From: Mycobacterium arosiense ATCC BAA-1401 = DSM 45069
Lineage (GTDB): Bacteria > Actinomycetota > Actinomycetes > Mycobacteriales > Mycobacteriaceae
Assembly: GCF_002086125.1 (NCBI RefSeq)
Contig: NZ_MVHG01000001.1
Span: 158,724 to 222,723 of the forward strand
DNA: 64,000 nucleotides
Reading direction: 5' to 3'
The notes under the pieces are model-generated. The model did no database searches. It worked only from the letters and a program-made list of their open reading frames with translations, and had not been told where the DNA came from. The position numbers were made by a program, and so were the translations under genes. Below, piece after piece: positions 44,273 to 55,318 of this stretch; positions within the stretch are counted from its first letter, which is position 1, and each line of letters starts with the position of its first letter.

Positions 44273-46293
44273 GTGCAGTGTTCGAAACCGTTTTGGTGGC
44301 CAACCGCGGCGAGATCGCGGTCCGGGTGATCCGCACCCTGCGCCGACTGGGCATCCGCTCGGTCGCCGTGTACAGCGATCCCGACGACGGCGCGCGCCAT
44401 GTGCTCGAGGCCGACGAAGCGGTGCGACTCGGTCCCGCCGCGGCGCGCGAGAGCTATCTCAACATCGACAAGGTCGTCGGGGCGGCCGTGCGTACCGGAT
44501 CTCAGGCGATCCATCCGGGATACGGATTTCTTTCCGAGAACGCCGATTTCGCCGCCTCCTGCGAGCGGGCGGGGGTGGCATTCCTGGGACCGCCGGCCCG
44601 GGCGATCCAAATGATGGGCGACAAGATCACCGCCAAGAACGCGGTCGCCGCCTTCGACGTCCCGGTGGTACCCGGGGTCGCCAAACCCGGGTTGAGCGAT
44701 GACGAGTTGGTCACGGCCGCCGACCAGATCGGATACCCGGTGCTGATCAAACCGTCGGCGGGCGGCGGCGGCAAGGGCATGCGCCTGGTGGACGAACCGG
44801 GCAGGCTGCGCGAGGCCTTGGTGGGGGCGCGGCGCGAGGCCGCCTCGTCCTTCGGTGACGACACCCTCTTCCTCGAACGATTCGTCTTGCGGCCCAGGCA
44901 CATCGAGGTGCAGGTGCTCGCCGATACGCACGGCGGCATCGTGCACCTCGGCGAGCGCGAGTGCAGCCTGCAGCGCCGCCATCAAAAGGTCATCGAGGAG
45001 GCGCCGTCGCCGCTGCTTGACGAGGCGACCCGGGCGCGCATCGGGGAGGCCGCCTGCAACACCGCACGCAGCGTCGATTACGTCGGTGCGGGCACCGTCG
45101 AATTCATCGTCTCCGCGGCCCGGCCCGACGAGTTCTTCTTCATGGAGATGAACACCCGCCTGCAGGTCGAGCACCCGGTCACCGAAGCGGTCACCGGGCT
45201 GGACCTGGTCGAGTGGCAGCTACGGGTGGCCGCCGGCGAGAAGCTGGCGTTCGCTCAGGACGACATCGAATTGCGCGGGCACGCCATCGAGGCCCGGGTG
45301 TATGCCGAGGACCCGGCGCGGGGATTCTTGCCGACGGGCGGGCGGGTGCTGCAGGTTTGGGAGCCGTCCGGTGATGGTGTGCGGGTGGACTCCTCGCTGC
45401 TGCCGGGCACGCTGGTCGGCAGCGACTACGACCCGATGCTGAGCAAGGTGATCGCCCACGGGGCCGACCGCGACGAGGCGCGAACGAAACTCGACCGGGC
45501 ACTGAGCCGAACCGCAATCCTGGGCGTGCAGACCAACATCGAATTCCTCCGGTTCCTGCTCGCCGACGAACGCGTGCGTGCCGGTGATCTGGACACCGCG
45601 CTGCTCGATGAGCGCCTGGCGGACTTCGCTCCGCTGCCGGCTCCCGATGACGTGCTCGCCGCGGCGGGTGTCTACCGGCAATCGGCGTTGGCGTTGCGGG
45701 CTCGCCGCTGCGGGGACACTCCGTGGGCGGTGCCGACGGGCTGGCGCGTCGGTGGTAGCCCGGCGCCGGTTCGCACCGACATGCGCACCCCGCTGCGCAG
45801 TGAGACGGTGTCGGTGTGGGGCCCACCCGAGGCCGCCAGCGTTCGGGTGGGTGACGGCGAAACCAGTTCCGCCGCAGCGCAAGTCGAGCGGTCACGAATG
45901 AGTGTGACGTTGGACGGGGTGCGCCGGGAATACCGCTGGGCCGAAGCCGGCCGGCACCTGTGGATCGCCGACGAGCGTGGCACCTGGCACGTGCGGGAGG
46001 CCGAGGAGACCAAGATCCACCGGGCCGCGGGCGCACAGCGGGCCGAGATCGTCAGCCCGATGCCCGGCAGCGTGATCGCGGTTCAGGCATCCTCGGGCAC
46101 CGACGTTTCCGAAGGCGACGTGGTGGTCGTCGTCGAGGCGATGAAAATGGAACATTCGCTTGCCGCACCGGTTTCCGGACAGGTGGAGGTGCTGGTATCC
46201 GTCGGCGATCAGGTGACGGTGGACCAGGTGTTGGCCCGGCTGGTGCCCGATGAATCCAGCGCGGCGAGCGATTCGAGTAAGGACGCGTCATGA
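44269..46293 (+). CDS. accA1: biotin carboxylase/BCCP (alpha) subunit AccA1
   Basis: A 674-aa biotin-dependent carboxylase alpha subunit. Biotin carboxylase spans ~1-450 ([23 protein letters not shown]-grasp [26 protein letters not shown]), a linker domain ~450-590, and the biotin carrier domain ends with VEAMKMEHS and the biotinylated Lys626. It pairs with AccD1 as 3-methylcrotonyl-CoA carboxylase (M. tuberculosis Rv2501c). GTG 44269 overlaps the accD1 stop by 4 bp (GTGA); GTG 44278, which starts [11 protein letters not shown] as annotated in M. tuberculosis, is equally possible. Confidence 0.96.
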   Translation: MSAVFETVLVANRGEIAVRVIRTLRRLGIRSVAVYSDPDDGARHVLEADEAVRLGPAAARESYLNIDKVVGAAVRTGSQAIHPGYGFLSENADFAASCERAGVAFLGPPARAIQMMGDKITAKNAVAAFDVPVVPGVAKPGLSDDELVTAADQIGYPVLIKPSAGGGGKGMRLVDEPGRLREALVGARREAASSFGDDTLFLERFVLRPRHIEVQVLADTHGGIVHLGERECSLQRRHQKVIEEAPSPLLDEATRARIGEAACNTARSVDYVGAGTVEFIVSAARPDEFFFMEMNTRLQVEHPVTEAVTGLDLVEWQLRVAAGEKLAFAQDDIELRGHAIEARVYAEDPARGFLPTGGRVLQVWEPSGDGVRVDSSLLPGTLVGSDYDPMLSKVIAHGADRDEARTKLDRALSRTAILGVQTNIEFLRFLLADERVRAGDLDTALLDERLADFAPLPAPDDVLAAAGVYRQSALALRARRCGDTPWAVPTGWRVGGSPAPVRTDMRTPLRSETVSVWGPPEAASVRVGDGETSSAAAQVERSRMSVTLDGVRREYRWAEAGRHLWIADERGTWHVREAEETKIHRAAGAQRAEIVSPMPGSVIAVQASSGTDVSEGDVVVVVEAMKMEHSLAAPVSGQVEVLVSVGDQVTVDQVLARLVPDESSAASDSSKDAS

Positions 46294-47456
46294 CCACATC
46301 CATTACCGCGGGGACCCTGCCCAAGGAATACCAGGACCTCCGCGACACGGTCGCCGAGTTCGCGCGCACGGTCGTCGCTCCGGTATCGGCCAAGCACGAT
46401 GAGGAACACAGCTTCCCGTACGAGGTCGTCGCCAAGATGGGCGAGATGGGCCTGTTCGGGTTGCCATTCCCCGAGGAGTACGGCGGCATGGGCGGCGACT
46501 ATTTCGCGCTGTCGCTGGCGCTCGAGGAGCTCGGCAAGGTCGACCAGTCGGTGGCGATCACCCTGGAGGCAGGCGCCAGCCTCGGCGCGATGCCCATCTA
46601 CCGGTTCGGCACCGAAGAGCAGAAGCAGAAGTGGCTGCCGGACTTGACCGCCGGCCGGGCGCTGGCCGGATTCGGGCTCACCGAACCCGGGGCGGGCTCC
46701 GACGCGGGAGGCACCCGCACCACCGCCCGGCTCGACAACGGCGAGTGGGTGATCAACGGCAGCAAGCAATTCATCACCAACTCCGGCACCGATATCACCT
46801 CGCTGGTCACCGTCACCGCCGTCACCGGGACCAACGCGAACGGCAACAAAGAGATCTCATCGATCATCGTGCCCAGCGGCACACCCGGATTCACCGTCGA
46901 ACCGGTGTACAGCAAGGTCGGCTGGAACGCGTCGGACACCCACCCACTGAGCTTCGACGACGCCCGCGTCCCGGCGGAGAACTTGCTGGGTGCGCGCGGC
47001 ACCGGCTACGCGGGCTTCCTGTCGATCCTCGACGAGGGCCGCATCGCGATCGCCGCGCTGGCCACCGGCGCGGCGCAGGGCTGCGTCGACGAAAGCGTCA
47101 AGTACGCCAAACAACGGCAGGCCTTCGGCCAGCCTATCGGCGCCTACCAGGCGATCAGCTTCAAGATCGCCCGGATGGAGGCACGTGCCCATGTGGCCCG
47201 CACGGCCTACTATGATGCGGCTGCAAAGATGTTGGCGGGCAAGCCCTTCAAGAAGGAGGCGGCAATCGCGAAGATGATCGCTTCGGAGGCCGCGATGGAC
47301 AACGCCCGCGATGCCACGCAGATTCACGGCGGCTACGGCTTCATGAACGAATACCCGGTCGCCCGCCACTACCGCGACAGCAAGATCCTCGAAATCGGTG
47401 AAGGGACTACTGAAGTGCAGCTGATGCTCATCGCGCGGTCGCTGGGGCTGTCATGA
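46290..47456 (+). CDS. fadE19: acyl-CoA dehydrogenase (isovaleryl/short branched-chain type)
   Basis: A 388-aa FAD-dependent acyl-CoA dehydrogenase, matching M. tuberculosis Rv2500c. Signatures are [16 protein letters not shown] near 126 (FAD/substrate loop), the helical C-terminal domain, [24 protein letters not shown] (in two parts near 342-365), and the catalytic-base region [13 protein letters not shown] near 368. In the operon it should convert isovaleryl-CoA or another branched acyl-CoA to its enoyl form, giving the substrate for AccA1/AccD1. The ATG overlaps the accA1 stop by 4 bp. Confidence 0.95.
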   Translation: MTTSITAGTLPKEYQDLRDTVAEFARTVVAPVSAKHDEEHSFPYEVVAKMGEMGLFGLPFPEEYGGMGGDYFALSLALEELGKVDQSVAITLEAGASLGAMPIYRFGTEEQKQKWLPDLTAGRALAGFGLTEPGAGSDAGGTRTTARLDNGEWVINGSKQFITNSGTDITSLVTVTAVTGTNANGNKEISSIIVPSGTPGFTVEPVYSKVGWNASDTHPLSFDDARVPAENLLGARGTGYAGFLSILDEGRIAIAALATGAAQGCVDESVKYAKQRQAFGQPIGAYQAISFKIARMEARAHVARTAYYDAAAKMLAGKPFKKEAAIAKMIASEAAMDNARDATQIHGGYGFMNEYPVARHYRDSKILEIGEGTTEVQLMLIARSLGLS

Positions 47457-47950
47457 CGGAAGGTAGATCGGTCGTCCAGCGGGGCCTGTGGTTTGAGGAA
47501 TTCGAGATCGGCACCACCTACCTGCATCGGCCCGGCCGCACGATCACCGAGGCCGACAACGTCTTGTTCACCACGCTCACCATGAACACCCAGTCGCTGC
47601 ACCTCGACGCGGCCTGGGCGGCCGAGCAGCCCGGCTTTCGGGGGGAGCGGCTGGTAAATTCCATGTTCACCCTGTCCACCCTGGTGGGGCTTTCGGTGTC
47701 GCAACTGACGCTCGGCACCATCGTGGCCAACCTCGGCTTCTCCGAAGTTTCGTTCCCCAAGCCCGTCTTCCACGGCGACACCCTGTACGCCGAGACCGTC
47801 TGTACGGCCAAGCGGGAATCCAAAAGCCGGCCCGGTGAAGGCGTCGTCACCCTCGAGCACACCGGACGCAATCAGCAGGGCGAGGTCGTCGCGCGGGCGG
47901 TGCGCACCACGCTGGTGCAGAAGCGCCCCGCCGACCAGGAGGCCACGTGA
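47453..47950 (+). CDS. MaoC-like hydratase (Rv2499c ortholog)
   Basis: A 165-aa hot-dog hydratase. The pattern [20 protein letters not shown] and [19 protein letters not shown] matches mesaconyl/methylglutaconyl-type MaoC proteins. In this operon it probably hydrates 3-methylglutaconyl-CoA or mesaconyl/itaconyl-type CoA esters, upstream of the CitE lyase. It overlaps fadE19 and citE by 4 bp on each side. The substrate is inferred from context. Confidence 0.9.
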   Translation: MTEGRSVVQRGLWFEEFEIGTTYLHRPGRTITEADNVLFTTLTMNTQSLHLDAAWAAEQPGFRGERLVNSMFTLSTLVGLSVSQLTLGTIVANLGFSEVSFPKPVFHGDTLYAETVCTAKRESKSRPGEGVVTLEHTGRNQQGEVVARAVRTTLVQKRPADQEAT

Positions 47951-48768
47951 ACCTGCAAGCCGCCGGTCCCGGATGGTTGTTCTGCCCGGCCGACCGTCCC
48001 GAGCGTTTCGCCAAGGCCGCCGCTGCCGCCGACGTGGTGATCCTCGACCTCGAGGACGGCGTGGCCCAAGCGGATAAACCCGCGGCGCGCAAGGCGTTGC
48101 AGGAGACGCCGCTGGACCCCGAGCGCACCGTCGTGCGGGTCAACGCCGCCGACACCGCGGAATACCCGCTGGACCTCGAAGCCCTGGCCGGCACCGCCTA
48201 CACCACCGTGATGCTGTCCAAGACGGAATCGGCCGCGCAGGTGACGGCGCTGGCGCCGCGCGATGTGATCGCACTGCTGGAGACGCCGCGTGGCGCGGTG
48301 TTCGCCACCGAGATCGCGGCGGCGCCGGGCACCGTCGCGCTGATGTGGGGCGCCGAGGATCTGGTCGCCACGCTCGGCGGTAGCTCCAGCCGCAAGGCCG
48401 ACGGCTCCTACCGCGACGTCGCGCATCACGTGCGGTCGACGGCCCTGCTCACGGCGTCCACCTTCGGTCGGGTCGCGCTCGACGCCGTGCATCTGGACAT
48501 CCGCGACCTCGATGGCCTGCGGGCCGAGGCCGAGGACGCCGTCGCGTTGGGTTTCGCCGGAACGGTCTGCATCCACCCGAGCCAGATTCCGGTGGTGCGC
48601 GCGGCGTACCGCCCCAGCGAGGAACGACTGGACTGGGCGCGGCGGGTGCTGACGGCGGCGCGGTCCGAACGCGGCGTCTTCGCGTTCGAGGGACAGATGG
48701 TCGACTCTCCGGTGCTCAAGCACGCACACATGACGTTGCGCAGGGCGGGCGAGACCTTCCCCGACTGA
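47947..48768 (+). CDS. citE: CitE-like beta-hydroxyacyl-CoA lyase (Rv2498c ortholog)
   Basis: A 273-aa TIM-barrel lyase of the CitE/malyl-CoA family. Segments: [39 protein letters not shown] (metal Glu/Asp), [15 protein letters not shown] and [14 protein letters not shown], and [12 protein letters not shown] for CoA binding. The M. tuberculosis ortholog has been reported to cleave citramalyl-CoA and (R)-HMG-CoA, joining itaconate dissimilation to leucine catabolism. That fits the fadE19-accA1/accD1-maoC order here. The GTG start overlaps the preceding stop. It ends the first part of the operon; a 231-bp gap precedes bkdA. Confidence 0.94.
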   Translation: MNLQAAGPGWLFCPADRPERFAKAAAAADVVILDLEDGVAQADKPAARKALQETPLDPERTVVRVNAADTAEYPLDLEALAGTAYTTVMLSKTESAAQVTALAPRDVIALLETPRGAVFATEIAAAPGTVALMWGAEDLVATLGGSSSRKADGSYRDVAHHVRSTALLTASTFGRVALDAVHLDIRDLDGLRAEAEDAVALGFAGTVCIHPSQIPVVRAAYRPSEERLDWARRVLTAARSERGVFAFEGQMVDSPVLKHAHMTLRRAGETFPD

Positions 48769-48999
48769 CGCCCCAGGGGCATGCGGCGAAGCGCGACACG
48801 TTGCGCCGTCTTCGCGATGAACGCGGTCTCTTCTCGTTTGAGAGCATAATGGGGGGTACGTCAGTGTCGCGGCGAGCGAAGCCTTTCGTGTAGCTGGCGA
48901 TCGACTCCCGCTCGCGGTGGACCCGGCTGATCGTTTGCCGGGACCCGCTGTGGCGCACCGGGCCACCCGGCACGCGGCCAGGGAGGCGGTGGGACGCAA

Positions 49000-50094
49000 A
49001 TGTCTTCGGTGCCGATGGTTGTCGACCTGGAGCCGGTGCGACTCGTCGCTCCCGATGGCATACCGACGCCCGAACATCGCTACAGCCGTGAGCTTCCCGC
49101 GGAGACGCTGAGCTGGCTTTACGAGATGATGGTAATCACCCGCGAGCTGGACGGCGAATTCGTCAACCTCAAGCGGCAGGGGCAGCTGGGGCTGTTCGCG
49201 TCCTGCCGCGGTCAGGAGGCCGCTCAGGTTGGCGCCGCGGCGTGTTTGCGTAAGACGGATTGGATGTTTCCCCAATATCGAGAGCTCGGCGCCTTTTTGG
49301 TGCGCGGGATCCCGCCCGGACATGTGGGCGTGGCGTGGCGCGGAACCTGGCATGGCGGCCTCGATTTCACCAAGAAATGCTGTGCCCCGCTGTCGATTCC
49401 GATCGGCACCCAGGCCTTGCACGCCGTGGGAGCGGCGATGGCTGCCCAGCGCCTCGGCGAGGATTCGGTCACGGTGGCCTTCCTGGGCGACGGCGCCACC
49501 AGCGTGGGAGACGTGCACGAGGCGCTGAACTTCGCGGCCGTGTTCGCCGTGCCCTGCCTGTTCTTCGTGCAGAACAATCAGTGGGCGATCTCGGTGCCGA
49601 TATCCAGGCAGACCGCCGCACCATCGCTGGCGCACAAGGCAATTGGCTATGGAATGCCCGGGATCCGGGTGGACGGCAACGACGTTTTGGCCTGCTATGC
49701 GGTGACGGCGGAGGCCGCCGCGCGGGCCCGGGCCGGCGGCGGGCCGACGTTGATCGAGGCGGTCACCTACCGCCTGGCCCCGCACACCACATCCGACGAT
49801 CCGAGCCGATACCGGACCCAAGAGGAGGTCGATCGCTGGGCGGCGCTGGAACCGATCGCGCGGTACCGCAGCTACCTACAGGGCCAGGGTCTGTGGTCGG
49901 ACCGGTTGGAGGAACGTGTTGCGGCCCGGGCGAAACGGATGCGGGCCGAATTGCGAGACGCGGTGTTCGACGCGCCCGACTTCGACATCGACGAGGTGTT
50001 CACCTCGGTGTACGCCGAGATCACGCCGGGACTACAGGCGCAGCGGCGGCAGCTGCGGGCCGAACTCGACCAGGCGATCGGGACGCATCCATGA
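49000..50094 (+). CDS. bkdA: branched-chain keto-acid dehydrogenase E1 alpha subunit
   Basis: A 364-aa thiamine diphosphate-binding E1 alpha subunit (M. tuberculosis Rv2497c, bkdA/pdhA). The TPP motif is GDGATSVGDVHEALNFAAVF ending in QNNQWAIS (GDG...NN) at ~165-200, and the phosphorylation-loop region YRLAPHTTSDDPSRYR is near 258. With the next two genes it oxidatively decarboxylates keto acids of Leu, Ile and Val to branched acyl-CoAs. ATG 49000 follows GGGAGGCGGTGGGAC. The 231-bp upstream gap has a -10-like CATAAT at 48845-48850, so bkdABC may have their own promoter. Confidence 0.94.
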   Translation: MSSVPMVVDLEPVRLVAPDGIPTPEHRYSRELPAETLSWLYEMMVITRELDGEFVNLKRQGQLGLFASCRGQEAAQVGAAACLRKTDWMFPQYRELGAFLVRGIPPGHVGVAWRGTWHGGLDFTKKCCAPLSIPIGTQALHAVGAAMAAQRLGEDSVTVAFLGDGATSVGDVHEALNFAAVFAVPCLFFVQNNQWAISVPISRQTAAPSLAHKAIGYGMPGIRVDGNDVLACYAVTAEAAARARAGGGPTLIEAVTYRLAPHTTSDDPSRYRTQEEVDRWAALEPIARYRSYLQGQGLWSDRLEERVAARAKRMRAELRDAVFDAPDFDIDEVFTSVYAEITPGLQAQRRQLRAELDQAIGTHP

Positions 50095-51146
50095 CTCAGC
50101 TCGCTGATCGCCCGGCCGGCCACGACGAGAAGCTCACCGCGGCACCAGAAGACGTCGCGCTCGGAGCGCAGCCGATGACCATGGTGCGCGCGCTCAACCG
50201 CGCCCTGCACGACGCGATGGCCGCCGACGATCGGGTGTTGGTGTTCGGCGAGGACGTATCGGTCGAAGGCGGGGTGTTTCGGGTCACCGAGGGGCTGGCC
50301 GCGGCGTTCGGCGAAGCCCGCTGCTTCGACACGCCCCTCGCGGAGTCCGCCATCATCGGGATCGCGGTGGGGCTGGCGTTGCGCGGCTTCGTGCCGGTAC
50401 CCGAGATCCAGTTCGACGGGTTCTCCTACCCGGCCTTCGATCAGGTGGTCAGCCACCTGGCGAAGTACCGCACCCGCACCCGCGGCGAGATCAACATGCC
50501 GGTGACAGTTCGCATCCCCTCCTTCGGGGGAATCGGTGCCGCCGAACATCATTCCGACTCCACGGAGTCATATTGGGCGCACACGGCCGGCTTGAAGGTG
50601 GTGGTGCCGTCCAGCCCCGCCGACGCGTATTGGCTGCTGCGGCACGCGATCAGCTGCCCGGACCCGGTCATGTATCTGGAGCCCAAGCGCCGTTACCAGG
50701 GGCGCGGCCTGGTCGACCTCACCCGGCCGGAACCACCGATCGGGCGGGCGATGGTGCGCCAGCCGGGCACCGACGTGACCGTCGTGACGTACGGCAGCCT
50801 GGTCGGCACGGCCGTCGGTGCTGCCGAAGAGGCTCAGCGACAACGCGGTTGGAGCCTGGATGTCATAGATCTGCGATCGCTGGTGCCGCTGGATTTCGAT
50901 ACCGTCGCCGCGTCGATCCACCGGACCGGACGCTGCGTGGTGATGCACGAGGGCCCGCGCAGCCTGGGCTACGGCGCGGGTCTGGCCGCCCGCATTCAGG
51001 AGGAGTTGTTCTACGAGCTGGAGGCTCCGGTGTTGCGCGCGTGCGGCTTTGATACCCCGTATCCGCCGGCGCGGTTGGAGAAGTGGTGGTTGCCCGGACC
51101 CGATCGGCTACTGGATTGCGTCCAGCGCGTGCTGGAGCAGCCATGA
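50091..51146 (+). CDS. bkdB: branched-chain keto-acid dehydrogenase E1 beta subunit
   Basis: A 351-aa transketolase-like E1 beta subunit (M. tuberculosis Rv2496c). Recognisable segments: [60 protein letters not shown], and the C-terminal domain [20 protein letters not shown] with [13 protein letters not shown]. It forms the alpha2beta2 E1 with bkdA. The ATG overlaps the bkdA stop by 4 bp. Confidence 0.95.
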   Translation: MTQLADRPAGHDEKLTAAPEDVALGAQPMTMVRALNRALHDAMAADDRVLVFGEDVSVEGGVFRVTEGLAAAFGEARCFDTPLAESAIIGIAVGLALRGFVPVPEIQFDGFSYPAFDQVVSHLAKYRTRTRGEINMPVTVRIPSFGGIGAAEHHSDSTESYWAHTAGLKVVVPSSPADAYWLLRHAISCPDPVMYLEPKRRYQGRGLVDLTRPEPPIGRAMVRQPGTDVTVVTYGSLVGTAVGAAEEAQRQRGWSLDVIDLRSLVPLDFDTVAASIHRTGRCVVMHEGPRSLGYGAGLAARIQEELFYELEAPVLRACGFDTPYPPARLEKWWLPGPDRLLDCVQRVLEQP

Positions 51147-52312
51147 GCGATGATCGGATCAAGTCGTTCCGGGTCCCCGACCTCGGCGAGGGGCTGGAAG
51201 AAGTGACGGTGACGCGGTGGCATGTGGCGGTGGGTGAGGACGTCGAGCTCAACCAGGTGCTGTGCACGGTGGAGACGGCCAAGGCCGAAGTAGAGATCCC
51301 CAGCCCGTACGCGGGTCGGATCGTCGAAACCAACGGTGCCGAAGGCGATGTGCTCAACGTCGGGGCGGTGCTCTTGCGGATCGACACTGCGCCGCTGGGC
51401 GGTGATTCGCCGGCCGCCCAGACGGCGGAACCCACGCTGGTCGGTTACGGCGCCGACTCCGGCATCGACAGCAGCCGGCGCACCACCCGTCCGCGGGCCG
51501 CGCCTCCGGTGCGCAAGCTCGCCAAAGAGCTGATGGTGGATCTCAACTCGGTGCAGCGTGGCGAGGGCGCCATCATCACCCGCGAGGATGTGCTGGCGGC
51601 GGCCGGTAAGAACGGGGGTGGCGTCGACGCGCGGCCGGTCCGGGGTGTGCACGCCCGGATGGCGGAGAAAATGACGTTGTCACACAAGGAGATTCCGCCG
51701 GCGAAGGTCGGTGTCGAAGTCGACTGCGCCGAGCTGCTGCGGCTGTCCGACCGGTTCCGTGCTGATCAGGAGACCATAACGCCCTTCGTTCTCACGTTGC
51801 GATTGCTGGTCATCGCGTTGCGGCACAATGAGCTGTTGAATGCGACGTGGCTCGACTCGCCGCAGGGACCGCAGGTGCGCGTCGAGCACCGTGTGCACCT
51901 GGGCATCGCCGCGGCCACCGAGCGTGGCTTGCTCGTTCCGGTAATCTTCGATGCCCACACCCAGACGACCCGCGAACTGGCAAGCAAGGCGGCCGAATTG
52001 ATTGCCGGTGCGCGTGCCGGCAAGCTGGGGCCGGGGGAGTTGCGCGGCTCGACGTTCACGGTGACGAACTTCGGGACGCTGGGCGTGGACGACGGAGTGC
52101 CGGTGATCAACCATCCCGAAGCCGCGATCCTGGGCGTGGGAGCGATCAAGCCGCGCCCGGTTGTCCGGGGCGGCGAAATCGTGGTGCGCCCGACGATGTC
52201 GTTGACTTGTGTGTTCGACCACCGCATCGCCGACGGTGCACAAGTCGCCCGATTCGTCTGCGAGCTGAGGGATCTGATTGAGGCGCCGGAAACGGCGTTA
52301 CTCGATTTGTGA
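51143..52312 (+). CDS. bkdC: branched-chain keto-acid dehydrogenase E2 (dihydrolipoyl acyltransferase)
   Basis: A 389-aa E2 core. One lipoyl domain (residues 5-80, lipoyl Lys47 in [11 protein letters not shown]), one peripheral-subunit-binding domain (~125-160, [20 protein letters not shown]), and a catalytic domain with His360 and Asp364 in [10 protein letters not shown]. It matches M. tuberculosis Rv2495c. The ATG overlaps bkdB by 4 bp. No lipoamide dehydrogenase (E3) gene follows, so the housekeeping Lpd must serve. Convergent with the enoyl-CoA hydratase gene, 25 bp apart. Confidence 0.95.
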   Translation: MSDDRIKSFRVPDLGEGLEEVTVTRWHVAVGEDVELNQVLCTVETAKAEVEIPSPYAGRIVETNGAEGDVLNVGAVLLRIDTAPLGGDSPAAQTAEPTLVGYGADSGIDSSRRTTRPRAAPPVRKLAKELMVDLNSVQRGEGAIITREDVLAAAGKNGGGVDARPVRGVHARMAEKMTLSHKEIPPAKVGVEVDCAELLRLSDRFRADQETITPFVLTLRLLVIALRHNELLNATWLDSPQGPQVRVEHRVHLGIAAATERGLLVPVIFDAHTQTTRELASKAAELIAGARAGKLGPGELRGSTFTVTNFGTLGVDDGVPVINHPEAAILGVGAIKPRPVVRGGEIVVRPTMSLTCVFDHRIADGAQVARFVCELRDLIEAPETALLDL

Positions 52313-52337
52313 GTTTCGGGTCAGCAGGCCAAAAGGC

Positions 52338-53108
52338 CTACCGGCGTTGCGCGGCGGCCAATCGCTGCGCGAATTCCGGTGATTGGATGGAAGTGGACTG
52401 CGGACCGAGCTCGGCGCGCATGGCCAGCTGGTGTTGCTCGCTGTCCAGCGACCCCGGGCTGACGGTGGCGCGCATCGTGGCCTTGGTTGCCAGCACCACT
52501 TCCCGCGGAGCCGCCGCCGGACCGGCCGCCAGCTTCAGCGCCGCAGCGACCGGATCGTCGGCGACGCTCAGCGCCAGGCCGTGCCGTACGGCGGCGTCGG
52601 CGTCGAAGCGCATCCCGAACAGCAACGCCGCCCGCGCCACCTGCGGGCCGACCGCTCGCTGCAACATCCACGTCGCGCCCCCGCCGGGATGTAGCCCAAG
52701 CTTCTGGAAGCGCGCATCGAACACGGCGGCGGGTCCGGCGATGCGCACATCGGCAGCCAGGGCCAGATTCAGGCCCGCGCCCACAGCGGCGCCGTTGACG
52801 GCGGCAATGGTGGGCAGCCGGCAACTGCCGACGGCCATGAAGCCGTCGTAAAGCTGCTGCAGGCCCATCTCGGCCGCTCCGCCGCCCGCAGCGCCCAGGG
52901 CACTGAGGTCGGCGCCCGCGCAGAACGCCTTGCCGGCCCCGGTGACCACCACAGCATGCACCTCGGGATCGGCTTCGGCCCGCTGGACGGCCTCGCGCAG
53001 CAGGCCCGACGACTCGGCGGTGACCGCGTTGCGCCGATCGGGATCGTTGACGGTGATGAGCGCGACGCGGTTGGTGACGTTGAACAGGATCGGTTCGGAC
53101 TGGGCCAT
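52338..53108 (-). CDS. echA14: enoyl-CoA hydratase/isomerase (EchA14-like)
   Basis: A 256-aa crotonase-fold enzyme. The oxyanion-hole segments are [16 protein letters not shown] near 58 and [20 protein letters not shown] near 103. Catalytic acids of the classical hydratase are not obvious at the second site ([20 protein letters not shown]), so hydratase versus isomerase cannot be called. Name by position: it lies divergent from lipQ, as Rv2486 (echA14) does from Rv2485c, but an island of 3.3 kb with tRNA-Arg now separates them. ATG 53108 is used; the longer frame adds unrelated residues. Confidence 0.85.
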   Translation of the reverse strand: MAQSEPILFNVTNRVALITVNDPDRRNAVTAESSGLLREAVQRAEADPEVHAVVVTGAGKAFCAGADLSALGAAGGGAAEMGLQQLYDGFMAVGSCRLPTIAAVNGAAVGAGLNLALAADVRIAGPAAVFDARFQKLGLHPGGGATWMLQRAVGPQVARAALLFGMRFDADAAVRHGLALSVADDPVAAALKLAAGPAAAPREVVLATKATMRATVSPGSLDSEQHQLAMRAELGPQSTSIQSPEFAQRLAAAQRR

Positions 53109-53558
53109 CGGGCACCTCCGGCTTCGGGTCTTGGCGGCGGATCCGCCTGGGCACACCGGTTCATCGGCGGCAGCGTCACGGGCGAGGTAAGACTACTTCG
53201 CGCCGTGGGCATCAAGTCGGCCCGGTATGAGCGTGAATAGCGAGAACCGTCAGGGAAGAGGCGAGCATTCGGCATTGGCGGGCTGCCACATTGGCCCGGC
53301 CCGACAGTGCACGCCATTAGCGGTGGGTGCGAGTCACTTTGGACGGCGCTGCGCAAAGGCGAAAATCTTTGCGGGGCGCGCAGCGGATATCGGAATCTAC
53401 AAGCAATGCTGTATTTATCAAAACGTTATCTGTCGCTTTTCGCCTCGTCGGTCAACCCCCGATTCTTCCTGGCGAAACATGCGGTGGCGCGGCGACTCAC
53501 GGGCCGGGTCTGAGCGCCGGGCGTCGGCCTTGCTGCGCCGCGAACGTTGCGCGCGGTG
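53109..53558. other. 450-bp region without a clear gene
   Basis: Lies at the left edge of the island-like stretch. Open frames (for example 53227-53610, plus) lack ribosome sites and family resemblance and run antisense through the next gene. Local composition is lower in GC around 53380-53450 than in neighbouring genes. Confidence 0.5.
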
Positions 53559-53978
53559 CTACAGCTCGGGTTTCGCTAACTTTTTCGCCAGCTCATCGAG
53601 TTCGGCCTGACGCTCCCGCACCGCACACCCGCGCCGCTCCATGCGCGCTCCCCGCATTGCGGCCACCGGCAGCGCATCGCTGCGCAGCTTGGTGTTGGCG
53701 TAATGTATTGCGGCATCGATCATTTCGATGTATCGCTCAGCGTCGTCCTCGGCGCACGAGCCCTCGATGCGCTGGATTTCGTCCCAACAGGGATAGGAAG
53801 AGTACCGGGCATCAAGTTGTTGCTGCGAGACCTGCGCTCCGAAGTAACAGCGCCAGTCGCGGCTCAACCAACCCCGCGTCTTGACTTCAACTTTGATCCG
53901 ATTGCCAACGCCGGCTATGAACTTCGGCGTTCCGACGCGCACCACCGGCTGCCAGTCATCCGACACCATATTCGCCAA
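53559..53978 (-). CDS. hypothetical protein
   Basis: A 139-aa soluble protein of unknown family. The first part is beta-rich (WQPVVRVGTPKFIAGVGNRI, KVEVKTRGWLSRDWRCYFGA), then an acidic helical middle (GSCAEDDAERYIEMIDAAIH) and a basic helical C-terminus (RERQAELDELAKKLAKPEL). Four Cys residues are spread along the chain with no zinc-finger spacing. Start ATG 53978. Codon use is less GC-biased than in the core genes. It lies inside the tRNA-Arg-linked island, so an accessory origin is likely. Confidence 0.6.
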   Translation of the reverse strand: MANMVSDDWQPVVRVGTPKFIAGVGNRIKVEVKTRGWLSRDWRCYFGAQVSQQQLDARYSSYPCWDEIQRIEGSCAEDDAERYIEMIDAAIHYANTKLRSDALPVAAMRGARMERRGCAVRERQAELDELAKKLAKPEL

Positions 53979-54339
53979 CCCCTCGAAGAGAAGACGCTGT
54001 AAGTAATGATCTCCCCGTAAGCGCCATCTGCTCGTTCTGACACGCTGTTCCCAGTTCGATTAAACCGCAATCTTTTGACACCGACTTTAAGACTTGGGGG
54101 TTCGCCGGGCGCTTTCGGGACTCACCCGAATGCCATTACCGGCGGTTCCGTGAAAGTGATTGTCGCTCTGAACACGACCGCCGAAATACGCCAATGACCT
54201 GCGTCGCCGTGACCAATCGCCCTTGATGCCACTTGGGCTCGCGGCGGGCCGCAACCTGCACTTCGATCGTGCGGTCCGCCGGTCGCCATGATGGCCGGCC
54301 GCGAAAGTGGCCGCCTGAGCGGGCATTGCGGACCCCCAG

Positions 54340-54821
54340 AAATCTGGACGACGGGTTTCCGAAAAGGGCCAGGGCGGCGACATAGCCGGCCTCGTCGGCC
54401 GTCAATATCTGAGGGATCCAGCCCGCGATCGGCGCCTGGGCGATGGTGACGAGATCCACCACCAGGGCGCCCTGCGAATAGCCGCCGAGTACCAGTTTGG
54501 TGTTGGGGCAGTTGGCCACCGTGGATCGGACGTGAGCGTGCGCGTCGCCGGCGCCCGCGGACGCCGACGGCGGGAAAATTTCATCCGCGGGATAGTTGAC
54601 GGGATACACCCCGAGCGATCGGCCCGCGACCCGGGAACGCAATGAGTCGACAAACGCTTGGCCAACCGCGCCGCCACCGGGCGGCTCGGCGTGCCGCGGG
54701 CGAACGTCACCTCGACGTCGGGGCAGGGCGCGGCGAAAGCGGAGATCGGTGGGCAAAGCGGTGACGCGCAAGCCGTCGCCACCGCCACGGCCCATACACG
54801 CGCTGACCCGCGTGCGTTCAC
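54340..54821 (-). pseudogene. cutinase-family (CULP) gene, frameshifted and truncated
   Basis: From GTG 54821: a Sec signal peptide (GSARVWAVAVATACASPLCP, cut near AFA-APCPDVEV) and the start of a cutinase, CPDVEVTFARGT. A one-base loss near 54685-54697 shifts the frame; in the other frame the protein continues EPPGGGAVGQAFVDSLRSRV, GVYPVNYPADEIFPPSASAG and the nucleophile motif GGYSQG (Ser codon 54477-54475), up to ALFGNPSSRFLG. After ~54340 similarity ends, so the catalytic Asp and His are missing. Intact relatives are secreted esterases/lipases. Confidence 0.75.
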
Positions 54822-55174
54822 GCTTCAATGCTGCATATCGGGGCCGGAAAGGCGCCGTCGATTCCGGCTCAGCTAACGCCGGATATGAGTCGGACCCGTC
54901 CCTCCGCGTCAATGGCCTCGGGCGGTCGGGGCCAATCGGTGCCGTCGTCCAGGCAATTCCCCGCTATCGCCGACCGGACTCGAACGTGTGGCCCAGCAAA
55001 GGGTCGCAAGCGTCCCATTTGGTTGTGAGCGCTCATCGATTGCTCTGTGGCGCAACGGTTCTCAACCCGCATTGGCGGCGATCGCCGCAATCGTCACGGC
55101 GGTCGGATAGCGGTCTCAGCGGTCAAGGTGTGTATGCCGGCCGCCCAGCGGAGCCGGCCCCGAGTCCGACCGGC
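54822..55174. other. 353-bp non-coding stretch with a tRNA-Arg-like 12-mer
   Basis: No supported gene. GACTCGAACGTG at 54977-54988 is identical to the T-arm part of the tRNA-Arg gene at 56199-56210 and in the same orientation, possibly a trace of an attachment site or coincidence. Confidence 0.35.
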
Positions 55175-55318
55175 TCATTTCTCCGCTAATGTCGGTATTG
55201 CGCCTTTCCCTTTGCAACGGGCGCAATATTCCTCATCCTGATTCTGCGTTTCGTGTATTGAATTGCATTCAGGACACTCTTGAATGAATTTGTGATTCGG
55301 ATTCATGCAAGCGGACAT
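55175..55318 (-). CDS. small zinc-ribbon-like protein
   Basis: A 47-aa peptide starting MSACMNPNHKFIQECPECN from ATG 55318, with two CxxC pairs (CPEC and CARC) about 17 residues apart and a GKGAIPTLAEK tail, resembling a minimal zinc ribbon. The coding stretch is markedly AT-rich compared with the rest of the window, a sign of foreign origin. AAAGG precedes the ATG closely; ATG 55306 is another possible start. Short length keeps confidence modest. Confidence 0.42.
   Translation of the reverse strand: MSACMNPNHKFIQECPECNSIHETQNQDEEYCARCKGKGAIPTLAEK

Noticed and set aside
54087..54383. 98-codon minus-strand frame beyond the cutinase break
   Set aside because: It does not continue the cutinase and I could not tie it to any family; it may be remnant DNA but is not a supportable gene.
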